From Acidithiobacillus acidisediminis (GTDB taxonomy: Bacteria; Pseudomonadota; Gammaproteobacteria; Acidithiobacillales; Acidithiobacillaceae): a stretch of 64,000 nucleotides of DNA. Location: assembly GCF_023277115.1 (NCBI RefSeq), contig NZ_JALQCS010000001.1:372001-436000 (forward strand). Direction: 5' to 3'. Both the position numbers and the translations under genes were made by a program. Below, piece after piece: positions 38,962-47,611 of the stretch (position 1 is its first letter; each line of letters begins with the position of its first letter). The notes under the pieces were generated by a model. It was not told the DNA's origin, searched no databases, and worked only from the letters and a program-made list of their open reading frames with translations.

Positions 38962-41409
38962 ATGACGCAACTGTTGATTGTTGAGTCGCCGGCAAAGGCG
39001 AAGACCATCCAGAAATATCTGGGGGGAGATTTCACGGTGCTGGCCTCGTACGGCCATGTGCGTGATCTCCTGCCCAAGGAAGGTGCCGTCGATACGGAGC
39101 ACGACTTTGCCATGCGCTATGCGGAGATCGCGCGCAATGGCAAGCATGTCGATGCCATCGCCAGCGCCTTGCGCAAGGCCGATGGACTCTGGCTCGCCAC
39201 CGACCCGGATCGCGAGGGCGAGGCCATCTCCTGGCATCTGGTTGAACTACTGCAGCAAAAGAAGTTACTCGAGGGGAAGTCGATACAGAGGGTGGTCTTT
39301 CACGAAATTACCCCGCGCGCTGTCAAGGACGCCGTCGCGCACCCGCGCCAAATCGCCATGGATCTGGTCAACGCCCAGCAGGCGCGGCGCGCCCTCGATT
39401 ACCTGGTCGGTTTCAATCTCTCCCCCTTGTTGTGGCGCAAGGTGCGTCCGGGCTTGTCGGCGGGGCGGGTGCAGAGCGCTGCGCTGCGTATGATCTGCGA
39501 GCGTGAGGCCGAGATCCGCGCCTTTGTCGCGCAAGAATACTGGACCCTTAGCGCGCAATTGGAACAGGAAGAAAAGCGCTTTCCCGCCCGCTTGTCGCAG
39601 TGGCAACAAAAGAAGCTAGAGCAATTCGATATTACCAATGCGGCATCGGCCGAGGCCATCCGCGCCGAGATCCTTGCCGATCTCGAACGCCATCCGCTGC
39701 AGGTCAGCAAGGTCGAGCGCAAACAACGCCAGCGCCAGCCGGCCGCGCCCTTTACGACCTCCACCTTGCAGCAGGAGGCGTCGCGCAAGCTGGGCTTCAA
39801 CGCCAGTCGCACCATGCGCGTTGCGCAACAGCTCTATGAAGGGATCAGTGTGGGGAACGAGACCGTTGGTCTGATCACCTACATGCGTACCGATGCAGTG
39901 AATCTCTCGGAAGAGGCGATTGCCGCCCTGCGCGACTTTGTGCAGCAGCACTTTGGCGCGGAATATCTCCCGCCAGCAGCGCGGCGCTTCAAAACCAAGG
40001 CCAAGAACGCACAAGAGGCCCATGAAGCGATCCGCCCCACGGACATTCGTCGTCATCCTGATCAGCTGCAAGGCAGACTGGACAAGGATCAGTGGCGTCT
40101 GTACGACCTGATCTGGAAGCGCGCGGTGGCTTGCCAAATGGCTGCTGCCCAGCTGGATCTGGTCGCCGTGGACTTTGCAGCGGAGAGCCACTGGTTATTG
40201 CGCGCCAACGGCTCGACGGTAACCTTTCCCGGCTTCCTGGTCGTTTATCAGGAAGGGAAAGACGAACAGGAAGAAGAGGACGAACAGCGTCTCCTGCCCG
40301 CCCTGCAAGTGGGGGAGCAGCCGCTCTTCCACAGCCTCGATGCCGAGCAGCATTTCACCGAGCCACCACCGCGCTACAGCGACGCGAGCTTGGTCAAGAC
40401 CTTGGAGGCACATGGCATTGGCCGCCCCTCCACCTACGCGAGCATCATCCAGACCCTGCAGAATCGCGAGTATGTGGCGATCGAACAGCGCCGATTCCAT
40501 CCCACCGACCTGGGTGAAGTGGTCAATCAGTTCCTCGTGCAGCATTTCGATCAATACGTCGATTATGGCTTTACCGCGGAGCTGGAAGACCAACTCGACG
40601 CGATTTCCCGGGGCGAAAAACAGTGGCAACCGGTATTGAAGGAATTCTGGCAGCCCTTTCACCAGCGTCTGGAGGAAAAGGCCAATGTGAGTCGCTCCGA
40701 GGCGACGAGCGAGGCCATCGACGAAAACTGCCCCGACTGCGGCAAGCCTCTGCGCCTCAAGCTGGGACGCTACGGGCGCTTCATTTCTTGCAGTGGCTAT
40801 CCTGAGTGCAATTATGCCCGGCCCATCGACGGGCCGCGCGAGGCCCCGGAACCGGTCGGGCGAGATTGTCCAGACTGCGGCAAGGCCCTGGTCTATCGCC
40901 AGGGGCGCTACGGACGCTTCATATCCTGTAGTGGCTATCCGAGCTGTAAATACTTGGAGAGCTTGACGGCAGCCAAGTCGACGGGGGTCACCTGTCCCGA
41001 GTGTGGCAGTGGCGAATTGGTGGAAAAGCGCAGCCGCTATGGGAAGATTTTTTACTCCTGCAACACCTATCCCAAGTGCAAGTATGCGGTTTGGGGAGAG
41101 CCTGTTGCTCGCGCCTGTCCCCGCTGTGCCTGGCCTGTGCTCTACCGGAAAAGCACCAAGCGCCGCGGCGAGGAACTGGTCTGCCCGCAGGGGGATTGCG
41201 CCTTCCATTTTCCGGAGCAGGCCGAAGCAGCGGAAATCACCGAGCTCCTACAGGACTACCAGGCGCCAGAGCCCAACGACGAAAAGGCGGCGAGCACCGG
41301 CAAGCCCAGTGCCCGCCGCAGCAGGAGCGCTACCCCGGCGAAAAAACCCGCAAAGAAGACGGCTTCCGCGCGCGCCACCCGCAAGAAACCCAGCCCAGCC
41401 AAGGTTTGA
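38962..41409 (+). CDS. topA: DNA topoisomerase I
   Basis: Type IA topoisomerase relaxing negative supercoils. The 815-residue product has a Toprim domain (LLIVESPAKAKTI; TDPDREGEAISWHL), the active-site Tyr307 in GLITYMRTD, and GIGRPSTYASII. The C-terminus carries four zinc-ribbon-like units starting CPDCGKPLR, CPDCGKALV, CPECGSGEL and CPRCAWPVL, then a Lys/Ala-rich basic tail of about 45 residues (KKPAKKTA). The ATG follows smg by three bases. Confidence 0.96.
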   Translation: MTQLLIVESPAKAKTIQKYLGGDFTVLASYGHVRDLLPKEGAVDTEHDFAMRYAEIARNGKHVDAIASALRKADGLWLATDPDREGEAISWHLVELLQQKKLLEGKSIQRVVFHEITPRAVKDAVAHPRQIAMDLVNAQQARRALDYLVGFNLSPLLWRKVRPGLSAGRVQSAALRMICEREAEIRAFVAQEYWTLSAQLEQEEKRFPARLSQWQQKKLEQFDITNAASAEAIRAEILADLERHPLQVSKVERKQRQRQPAAPFTTSTLQQEASRKLGFNASRTMRVAQQLYEGISVGNETVGLITYMRTDAVNLSEEAIAALRDFVQQHFGAEYLPPAARRFKTKAKNAQEAHEAIRPTDIRRHPDQLQGRLDKDQWRLYDLIWKRAVACQMAAAQLDLVAVDFAAESHWLLRANGSTVTFPGFLVVYQEGKDEQEEEDEQRLLPALQVGEQPLFHSLDAEQHFTEPPPRYSDASLVKTLEAHGIGRPSTYASIIQTLQNREYVAIEQRRFHPTDLGEVVNQFLVQHFDQYVDYGFTAELEDQLDAISRGEKQWQPVLKEFWQPFHQRLEEKANVSRSEATSEAIDENCPDCGKPLRLKLGRYGRFISCSGYPECNYARPIDGPREAPEPVGRDCPDCGKALVYRQGRYGRFISCSGYPSCKYLESLTAAKSTGVTCPECGSGELVEKRSRYGKIFYSCNTYPKCKYAVWGEPVARACPRCAWPVLYRKSTKRRGEELVCPQGDCAFHFPEQAEAAEITELLQDYQAPEPNDEKAASTGKPSARRSRSATPAKKPAKKTASARATRKKPSPAKV

Positions 41410-41412
41410 TGT

Positions 41413-41745
41413 ATGACCTATGTCGTCACCGAAAACTGTATCGAATGTAAATACACCGACTGCGCCGAGGTATGCCCGGTCGAGTGTTTCCACGAGGGAC
41501 CGAATTTTCTGGTCATCGACCCCGTGGAATGTATCGATTGCGCCGCCTGTATACCCGAGTGTCCCGCCGACGCGATCTTCGCGGAGGATGAGGTCCCGGC
41601 AGATCAAAAGCACTTTACTGCCCTCAACGCCGAGCTGAGCCCACACTGGCCGGTCATTCTGCGCAAGAAGGAAGCCTTGCCCCATGCCGAGGAATTCAAA
41701 GGCAAGAAAGACAAGCTTCCTTTACTGCGGCGGGAGCGGCCCTAA
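41413..41745 (+). CDS. fdxA: Seven-iron ferredoxin (3Fe-4S/4Fe-4S)
   Basis: Small electron carrier. The 110-residue product reads like Azotobacter ferredoxin [19 protein letters not shown] supplies ligands of the 3Fe-4S and 4Fe-4S clusters, then [17 protein letters not shown]. The conserved long C-terminal tail ([11 protein letters not shown]) is present. It is three bases after topA, and its stop is followed within three bases by a parS site, then minC. The electron partner is unknown. Confidence 0.95.
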   Translation: MTYVVTENCIECKYTDCAEVCPVECFHEGPNFLVIDPVECIDCAACIPECPADAIFAEDEVPADQKHFTALNAELSPHWPVILRKKEALPHAEEFKGKKDKLPLLRRERP

Positions 41746-41748
41746 CGG

Positions 41749-41762
41749 GTTTCACGTGAAAC
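41749..41762. other. parS: Perfect parS site directly before minC
   Basis: GTTTCACGTGAAAC is the perfect 14-base palindromic core bound by ParB. It fills the gap between the fdxA stop and the minC ATG and abuts the ATG, where a ribosome site would normally be. ParB is encoded 16 kb away in this window. Confidence 0.88.
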
Positions 41763-42455
41763 ATGACCGCCAAAGCAAACCCATCGACCCTGCGTTTTAG
41801 TGGCGGCGTGTTCACCCTCAGTCTCCTGCACTTGCCGGATCAGGAGATGGGCAGTCCTCGCCAGGCGCTGGCAGCGCAAGGCACAGCCCTGCAATTATTA
41901 CGGGGCGCAGCCGTCGTCCTAGATCTCGCGGGGACCGATCCCGCACGGGTACCCGCCTATGCGGAGTGGCGCCAGAGCTTGCGCGAATTCGACTGCTTTT
42001 TGGTTGGGATACGAAACGCCAGCGATACCCAGGCTGCGGCAGCCGCGGCGCAAGGCTTGCCGCATTTGCGCGGCAATGAAACGAAGGAGGCGCCCCCTCC
42101 CAAAACGCCCCAGCCAGCGGGCGCAAGCTCCGGTACCGTACTCATCCAGCCACTGCGTTCCGGTCAACGCCACTATGGCCGTGGCGGCGACTTGGTATGT
42201 GTGGGGGCGGTGAATGCCGGGGCCGAGGTCCTGGCCGATGGCCATATTCATATCTACGGGCCCTTGCGCGGACGCGCCCTGGCCGGAGTACAAGGGGATG
42301 AGACGGCCAGGATCTTCTGTCAACGCCTGGAGGCCGAACTGATCGCCATCGCCGGGGTATATATGACGTTGGACGATACCCAACCCCTCTGGGGACAAGC
42401 CGCACAAGTTTCCCTCGCCGGCGAACACCTGCATATAATCCCTTTAGACAAATAG
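41763..42455 (+). CDS. minC: Septum-site inhibitor MinC
   Basis: Blocks FtsZ assembly away from midcell in complex with MinD. The 230-residue product has the N-terminal FtsZ-binding domain (STLRFSGGVFTLSLLHLPDQ is the start of the fold), a Pro/Ala linker near 105-120 and the C-terminal beta-helix domain (QPLRSGQRHYGRGGDLV; GAEVLADGHIHIYGPLRGRA). No Shine-Dalgarno sequence is visible because a parS palindrome occupies that position. It heads minC-minD-minE. Confidence 0.95.
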   Translation: MTAKANPSTLRFSGGVFTLSLLHLPDQEMGSPRQALAAQGTALQLLRGAAVVLDLAGTDPARVPAYAEWRQSLREFDCFLVGIRNASDTQAAAAAAQGLPHLRGNETKEAPPPKTPQPAGASSGTVLIQPLRSGQRHYGRGGDLVCVGAVNAGAEVLADGHIHIYGPLRGRALAGVQGDETARIFCQRLEAELIAIAGVYMTLDDTQPLWGQAAQVSLAGEHLHIIPLDK

Positions 42456-42466
42456 GAGAGAAACTC

Positions 42467-43276
42467 GTGGCCCAAACCGTCGTCGTCACCTCCGGCAAGG
42501 GAGGGGTGGGCAAGACCACCACCAGCGCCGCCTTTGCGAGCGGGCTCGCACAGCGCGGTCATCGCACCGTCGTCATCGACTTTGACGTCGGCCTGCGCAA
42601 TTTGGATCTGGTCATGGGCTGTGAGCGGCGCGTGGTCTACGACTTCATCAACGTCATCCAGGGCGAGGCGCGACTGCAACAGGCGTTGATCCGGGACAAG
42701 ATGCTCGACAACCTCTACATCCTCCCCACCTCGCAGACGCGGGATAAGGACGCCCTCACCGCTGACGGCGTGGCACGGGTCATGGATGAGCTACAAAAGG
42801 ATTTTGATTACATCGTTTGTGACTCCCCCGCTGGCATCGAGGCCGGCGCCCTGCGTGCCCTGTATCACGCCGACGCGGCGATTGTCGTGACCAATCCGGA
42901 AGTCTCCTCGGTACGCGACTCTGATCGCATCCTGGGCATCCTCGCCGCGCGCTCCAAACGCGCCGAGGAGGGCGCGGAACCGATCCGCGAGCACCTACTG
43001 CTTACCCGCTACGCCCCGAAACGCGTGCAGGGAGGGGAGATGCTCTCCCTTGATGACATTCAGGAACTGCTGCGCATCCCCCTCCTGGGAGTGATTCCGG
43101 AATCGGAGGTCATCCTCCAGGCATCCAACCAAGGCATTCCCGCAATCCATATGCAGGGGACGGACGTGTCCCATGCCTACGATGACGTGGTGGCGCGCTT
43201 TCTTGGCGAGGAGCGCCCTTTGCGCTTTGTTCAACCTGAAAAAAGCGGCTTTTTCAAGCGGCTTTTTGGAGGCTGA
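42467..43276 (+). CDS. minD: Septum-site ATPase MinD
   Basis: Membrane-associated ParA-like ATPase that recruits MinC and oscillates with MinE. The 269-residue product starts with VVVTSGKGGVGKTTTSAAFA (deviant Walker A), has VIDFDVGLRNLDLVMG and CDSPAGIEAGAL, and ends with the amphipathic membrane-targeting helix GFFKRLFGG. GTG start with AGGAG about nine bases ahead. It lies 11 bases after minC. Confidence 0.97.
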   Translation: MAQTVVVTSGKGGVGKTTTSAAFASGLAQRGHRTVVIDFDVGLRNLDLVMGCERRVVYDFINVIQGEARLQQALIRDKMLDNLYILPTSQTRDKDALTADGVARVMDELQKDFDYIVCDSPAGIEAGALRALYHADAAIVVTNPEVSSVRDSDRILGILAARSKRAEEGAEPIREHLLLTRYAPKRVQGGEMLSLDDIQELLRIPLLGVIPESEVILQASNQGIPAIHMQGTDVSHAYDDVVARFLGEERPLRFVQPEKSGFFKRLFGG

Positions 43277-43277
43277 G

Positions 43278-43529
43278 ATGTCCTTCCTCGACTATTTTCT
43301 GGGATCGCGCAAGAAGACCGCCACCGTCGCCAAGGATCGCCTGAAACTGATTCTCGCCCACGAACGCAGCGCCGACGCACCCGATTTTTTACCCGCCTTG
43401 CAGGCCGAATTGCTAACGGTGATCAGCAAATACATTCCCGTAGAACAGGACCAGATTTCCGTGCATATGGAACGACGCGGCGACTTTGAGGTCCTGGAAC
43501 TCAACATCCTCTTTCCCGAACAGCACTGA
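43278..43529 (+). CDS. minE: Cell-division topological factor MinE
   Basis: Stimulates MinD ATPase and confines MinCD to the poles. The 83-residue product starts MSFLDYFLGSRKKTATVAKD, has the anti-MinCD helix with RLKLILAHER and the dimerisation domain (ISKYIPVEQDQISVHMER). ATG 43278 was chosen, preceded by GGAGG; upstream in-frame codons overlap minD and are unrelated. Confidence 0.95.
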   Translation: MSFLDYFLGSRKKTATVAKDRLKLILAHERSADAPDFLPALQAELLTVISKYIPVEQDQISVHMERRGDFEVLELNILFPEQH

Positions 43530-43548
43530 CAGCGTCCCGGAGGGTTCG

Positions 43549-44658
43549 ATGCGCAGACGACACCTGGTTTCACGTGAAACCAAGATGGCCGCGCAGTCGC
43601 GTCGCCGGGGCCTACCTCCCGGAACCCTCCTGGATAGCCAAGCGGGGCCTCTAGCCTCTTTGCGCCTGCTCCAGTACGGTGCGGAAAGTTATGCGGAAAT
43701 CCCCGAACCCAGCATTGCAAAGGCCGCTGCCAGCATAGCAGGACAAGCGGGTGTCACTTGGCTACATCTGCAGGGCGTGCCGCAACTCAGCCAGCTCGAA
43801 GAACTCGGCCAACACCTGCAAATCCACCCGCTCACCCTGGAAGACATTCAGAGTGGCTTCCACCAAGCCAAGCTGGAGATCTTCGACAACTACCTCTATC
43901 TGCGCTACGAGGTACTCCACAGCCATGGCGAAGAAATTGATGTCCACCCCTTTCATATTCTGTTGCAAGAGGGCCTGGTGATCAGTGTCGCGACGGGCAG
44001 ATACGACATCACCGAAAGCCTCTTACCGCGGCTGCAGAGCGCGCAATCGCGCCTGCGCCAACGTAGCGCGAGCTATCTCCTCTATGCGTTGCTCGACCTG
44101 GTCGTCGACCAGGCCTTCCCGGCCTTGCAGCATTTCACCGAACGAGTGGAGCGCCTCGAGGAGGATCTGCTGCTCCATACCCACAAGGACCAGCTTGCCG
44201 CCATTCAGCAGACAAAGCGCGATCTTCTCCTCTTCAATCATGCCCTCTGGCCCATGCAGGAAACGGTCTCGCGCCTGAGCCACAGCATCGGCGAGCACCC
44301 GCTGCTTCGCCCGACGCTGCGCCCCTTTCTCAACGATCTCTACGATCACACCATCCAGTTGATGAGCTTGCTCAATAGCGAGCGCGATGTCGTCGGAGGC
44401 TTGATGGATATCTATCTGTCCATGGTCAACAACCGCCTGAGCGACATCATGCGGATATTGACCATCATCTCCACCATCTTCATCCCCCTCACCTTCATTA
44501 CCGGCATCTACGGCATGAATATTGATGGCATTCCCCTGTTACATTATCGATATGGTTACGATATCGTCGTCGGGTTCATGTGGCTGGTCGCCGTGGCGAT
44601 GCTCTCGTATTTCCGCCGTCGCGGCTGGATTTTTCAAGGCCAAGGAAAAGGCAAATAG
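43549..44658 (+). CDS. corA: CorA-type divalent cation transporter
   Basis: Inner-membrane Mg2+/Co2+ channel, or the related Zn2+ exporter ZntB. The 369-residue product has a large N-terminal cytoplasmic domain, the long stalk helix (about 250-305) and two C-terminal membrane helices around the YGMN signature (ITGIYGMNIDG). The ATG 43549 follows GGAGGG closely; codons 7-11 (VSRET) are a perfect parS site. A later ATG at 43585 has no ribosome site. It follows minE by 19 bases and is convergent with dhaM. Confidence 0.9.
   Translation: MRRRHLVSRETKMAAQSRRRGLPPGTLLDSQAGPLASLRLLQYGAESYAEIPEPSIAKAAASIAGQAGVTWLHLQGVPQLSQLEELGQHLQIHPLTLEDIQSGFHQAKLEIFDNYLYLRYEVLHSHGEEIDVHPFHILLQEGLVISVATGRYDITESLLPRLQSAQSRLRQRSASYLLYALLDLVVDQAFPALQHFTERVERLEEDLLLHTHKDQLAAIQQTKRDLLLFNHALWPMQETVSRLSHSIGEHPLLRPTLRPFLNDLYDHTIQLMSLLNSERDVVGGLMDIYLSMVNNRLSDIMRILTIISTIFIPLTFITGIYGMNIDGIPLLHYRYGYDIVVGFMWLVAVAMLSYFRRRGWIFQGQGKGK
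43567..43580. other. parS: Perfect parS site in the 5' end of the corA-like gene
   Basis: GTTTCACGTGAAAC is identical to the site before minC 1.8 kb away. It encodes VSRET in codons 7-11 of the CorA-like protein, a region with no conservation constraint known to me, so DNA-level selection is likely. Confidence 0.88.
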
Positions 44659-44679
44659 CATCCGGCGCAAGTCTTGGAT

Positions 44680-46995
44680 CTAGGAGTTTGCGGCTCGCTG
44701 CAGCGCGCGGATGACACCCCCAAAGCGATCTGGACTCATCGATAGGCGCCGAATGCCAGCGGCAACCAGCGTAGGCACCAGCAACGGGTCGCCCGCCGCC
44801 TCGCCGCAGACAGATATCGGCCTATCGACCGCCTGCAGCAGGGCACGCACGGCGGCCATTACCGCTGGATGCCGAGCATCCCCCAGATTTTGCAAGCGAT
44901 CATCACCGCGATCTGCGGCCAGGACGTACTGGGTCAAGTCGTTTGTCCCGACGGATACGAAATCCACCAGCGAGCGAAAGTTTTCCGCGGCCAGGAGCAT
45001 TGCAGGCACCTCCGCCATGACCCCAACGGGCACCGGCCAAGCGTGCGCAACGCCTGCACTCAATAATTCTGTGCGCACGACGGCCAAATGTTGGCGCAGC
45101 GCCTGCACCTCCTCGGGGTTAGTCACCATGGGTAGCAGCAACTGAATGGACAGGCCTTCGCCAGCGCGGAGAATGGCGCGCAGGTGACTGTGGAGAAATT
45201 CCTTGCGTGCCAACAGCGCGCGAATGCCCCGCAATCCCAAAGCTGGATTTTCCTCGCTGGGCAACCCGAGAAAGGCCATGAGCTTATCCGCTCCAGCATC
45301 CAGCAAGCGCACGACGGCGGTTCGGTCTGCCATGGGCAGCAATATTTCCCGCAGCCGCTGGGCCTGGTCTTCCTCACTCGGTAGCTGCCATTGGTCGAGA
45401 TACAGAAATTCAGTGCGTAACAGTCCGATCCCGAAGGCTCCGACCCTACGCGCCGCCACGGCCTCTGCGGCCGAGGCCACATTCGCCCAAAGCTCGACCG
45501 AGGAACCCTCGCTCCACGCCACCCTTCCCGTAAAGCCAGGCGTCACCGCATCTTCCTGCACCTGCCGGTAACGCGACTGGAACTGCGCCAACGCCTGCGC
45601 GTCGGGTGAAATCACCATTTCGCCGCTTCCACCGTCCAACGCCACGAATACCCCCGCTTGCAGAGCGGGATCCGTAGCCTGGATGATGTAGGGAATTCCC
45701 CGGGCGCGCAGCAGAATCGCGGCGTGACTGTTTTGCGCACCGTGTCGATCTACCACCCCTAACACCCGCTCCGCGTCCAGGGCCGCTGCGACAGACGGCA
45801 GGAGTTCATCCACCAGAAGGATACGGGGCTCCTGCAAGGTAGTGTTGTGCTCCTCCACGCCCAACAACCTGCGCAGCACCCGCGCCCCGAGATCACGCCA
45901 ATCCGCGGCGCGGGCACGCAGCACGGGGTTTTGCAGACTCGCCATCTCCCGCGCAAGGGCTTCGATCGCCGTTACCCAGGCATGCGCCGGCCCTTGCCCA
46001 GTGACCAGTTCGCGCTCAATCAGCGCCAGCAAGCGAGGATCCTCGAGCAGTGCACGTTGCGCCGCCATGATTCCGTGACCAGGTGCTACCTCAGCCACGG
46101 CCTCCATCGCTGCGTGAATACGCGCGAGACCGTGCTCGTCAGCGGCTTCCTGTGCTGGGAGGAGATCCCATAGATCCTGCTGCGCGGGCGCGAGGACCCC
46201 GCAGGCAAAACCAGGAACGACCCCACGCGGTAGTGTTGCCTCCTGCTCTCCACGATCTTCACCGGGCGGGCTACCCAATATCGCCGCCAGGGCCTGAGTC
46301 AGCTCCGCGGCCAGGGATTGGCGGCTATACACGCAAAGTTCTTCGCCCTGGCGCAGCTCCAGCGCCAAGAGGGCGCTGAGGCTATTGGCGGAAGCGAGCG
46401 CAGCGCCGACGCCAGCGCGACCAACCCAGACTTTGCCATCGGCGCCACCAGCCACGCGCACGATTTCTGTGGCGGGGCGTAAATGCAAGCCCATCGGGTC
46501 GTGCAGACGGTAACACTGCCGCATCATGTCCGGGTCCGCGTGCTGTTCTTCTCCCCCGCTGGTAAGCTCGGCGCCCCCAAGTTGATCCTGCTTGCCACGC
46601 AGTGCGCTTTCCGCCTCGCGCAGCACCGCATCGATCTGCGTGCCCGCCTGTGCCGCCAAAGCCGCCGCCACAGCACCTTCCACAAAAGGCGCGGAACACA
46701 GCCGAATCCGCCTCCCATCATCGTTGCCGAGCAGGCCCAAGGCCATCTCCGTGCTCAATAGCGCACTGCCGAGGTCCATCAAAACTACAACATCGTAGGT
46801 CGCAACGAGACCCTGCAATGCGCTGGCAATGCGGGTCGTATCGGTACCGAGGATCTCACCTTCGTCTCCCGCACCAGCGGCTACCACAACCGGCACCGCA
46901 TCCGTGGTCATCTGCCAGATCAGCGAGCGGGTCGCCTCCGCCAGCGGACGGCTGTGCGAGACCAATAGCAGCGCAACGCCGCGTGGCTCTGCCAT
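44680..46995 (-). CDS. dhaM: DhaM-HPr-enzyme I fusion, PTS phosphoryl donor of dihydroxyacetone kinase
   Basis: Carries phosphate from PEP to the ADP on DhaL. The 771-residue product is three proteins in one. DhaM/EIIA-mannose-like domain: about 1-130, His14 in LLLVSHSRPLAE. HPr domain: about 155-245, His171 in PMGLHLRPATEIV. Then a full-length enzyme I (about 255-771), with His424 in NSHAAILLRARGIP, VSVGTNDLTQYVLAADR and active Cys730 in SVCGEAAGDP. E. coli DhaM (about 472) ends with only part of enzyme I, so this version may be able to use PEP alone. It is the last gene of the glp-dha operon. Confidence 0.92.
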   Translation of the reverse strand: MAEPRGVALLLVSHSRPLAEATRSLIWQMTTDAVPVVVAAGAGDEGEILGTDTTRIASALQGLVATYDVVVLMDLGSALLSTEMALGLLGNDDGRRIRLCSAPFVEGAVAAALAAQAGTQIDAVLREAESALRGKQDQLGGAELTSGGEEQHADPDMMRQCYRLHDPMGLHLRPATEIVRVAGGADGKVWVGRAGVGAALASANSLSALLALELRQGEELCVYSRQSLAAELTQALAAILGSPPGEDRGEQEATLPRGVVPGFACGVLAPAQQDLWDLLPAQEAADEHGLARIHAAMEAVAEVAPGHGIMAAQRALLEDPRLLALIERELVTGQGPAHAWVTAIEALAREMASLQNPVLRARAADWRDLGARVLRRLLGVEEHNTTLQEPRILLVDELLPSVAAALDAERVLGVVDRHGAQNSHAAILLRARGIPYIIQATDPALQAGVFVALDGGSGEMVISPDAQALAQFQSRYRQVQEDAVTPGFTGRVAWSEGSSVELWANVASAAEAVAARRVGAFGIGLLRTEFLYLDQWQLPSEEDQAQRLREILLPMADRTAVVRLLDAGADKLMAFLGLPSEENPALGLRGIRALLARKEFLHSHLRAILRAGEGLSIQLLLPMVTNPEEVQALRQHLAVVRTELLSAGVAHAWPVPVGVMAEVPAMLLAAENFRSLVDFVSVGTNDLTQYVLAADRGDDRLQNLGDARHPAVMAAVRALLQAVDRPISVCGEAAGDPLLVPTLVAAGIRRLSMSPDRFGGVIRALQRAANS

Positions 46996-46997
46996 CC

Positions 46998-47600
46998 TCA
47001 GCTTCCCTGCTGGGCCAGACAGGAAAGGATCAGCGCCGCCGACGCAGCACCCGGGTCAACATGCCCGATGGACCGTACCCCCAAATAACTGGCCCGCCCC
47101 TTGCGCGCCTGCAAAGGGATGGTTGCCTCCCGCCCCTGCTCTCCAGCACGCGCCGCCGCTGACGCATCCCCCGACGCCGCGAGGGCATCCACGGCAGGGA
47201 TCAGCGCATCGAGCATGGTCTTATCCCCTGCACTGGCCTTGCCCAAGCGCTGTACTCCAGAAACGCCACTTTGCAGACAGCGGCCAAGCTCTTGGCCGCT
47301 GAATTCCTTGCTCGACCCCATCGCCTTGCCAGTCTCCAGGAATAATGTTCCGTACAACGGCCCGGAGGCGCCACCTACGGTACTGATCAGCGCCATGGCC
47401 ACCGCCTTGAACAGGCTGGCGGGGGGCTCTTCTGCACCAACTGGTAATTCCGCCACTTTACGAAAGCCGCGCGACAGGTTGCTTCCATGGTCTCCGTCGC
47501 CAATTTCGGCATCCAGACGATCCAGCATGGCGCGTTCTTCCTCCAGGCGCCGTTGGATGCAGCCCAACCAAGCACGAAATACCTCGTTGTTGTAGCTCAT
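46998..47600 (-). CDS. dhaL: Dihydroxyacetone kinase ADP-binding subunit DhaL
   Basis: Holds the ADP/ATP that cycles as cofactor: phosphorylated by DhaM, it passes phosphate to dihydroxyacetone on DhaK. The 200-residue all-helical product has the Mg-ADP site DAEIGDGDHGSNLSRGF near residues 29-45 and GGASGPLYGTLFLE near 80. ATG 47600 was chosen by alignment with DhaL and a GGGGG ribosome site; 20 upstream codons are unrelated. It lies 11 bases after dhaK and two bases before dhaM. Confidence 0.93.
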   Translation of the reverse strand: MSYNNEVFRAWLGCIQRRLEEERAMLDRLDAEIGDGDHGSNLSRGFRKVAELPVGAEEPPASLFKAVAMALISTVGGASGPLYGTLFLETGKAMGSSKEFSGQELGRCLQSGVSGVQRLGKASAGDKTMLDALIPAVDALAASGDASAAARAGEQGREATIPLQARKGRASYLGVRSIGHVDPGAASAALILSCLAQQGS

Positions 47601-47611
47601 CGCAGCCCCCT

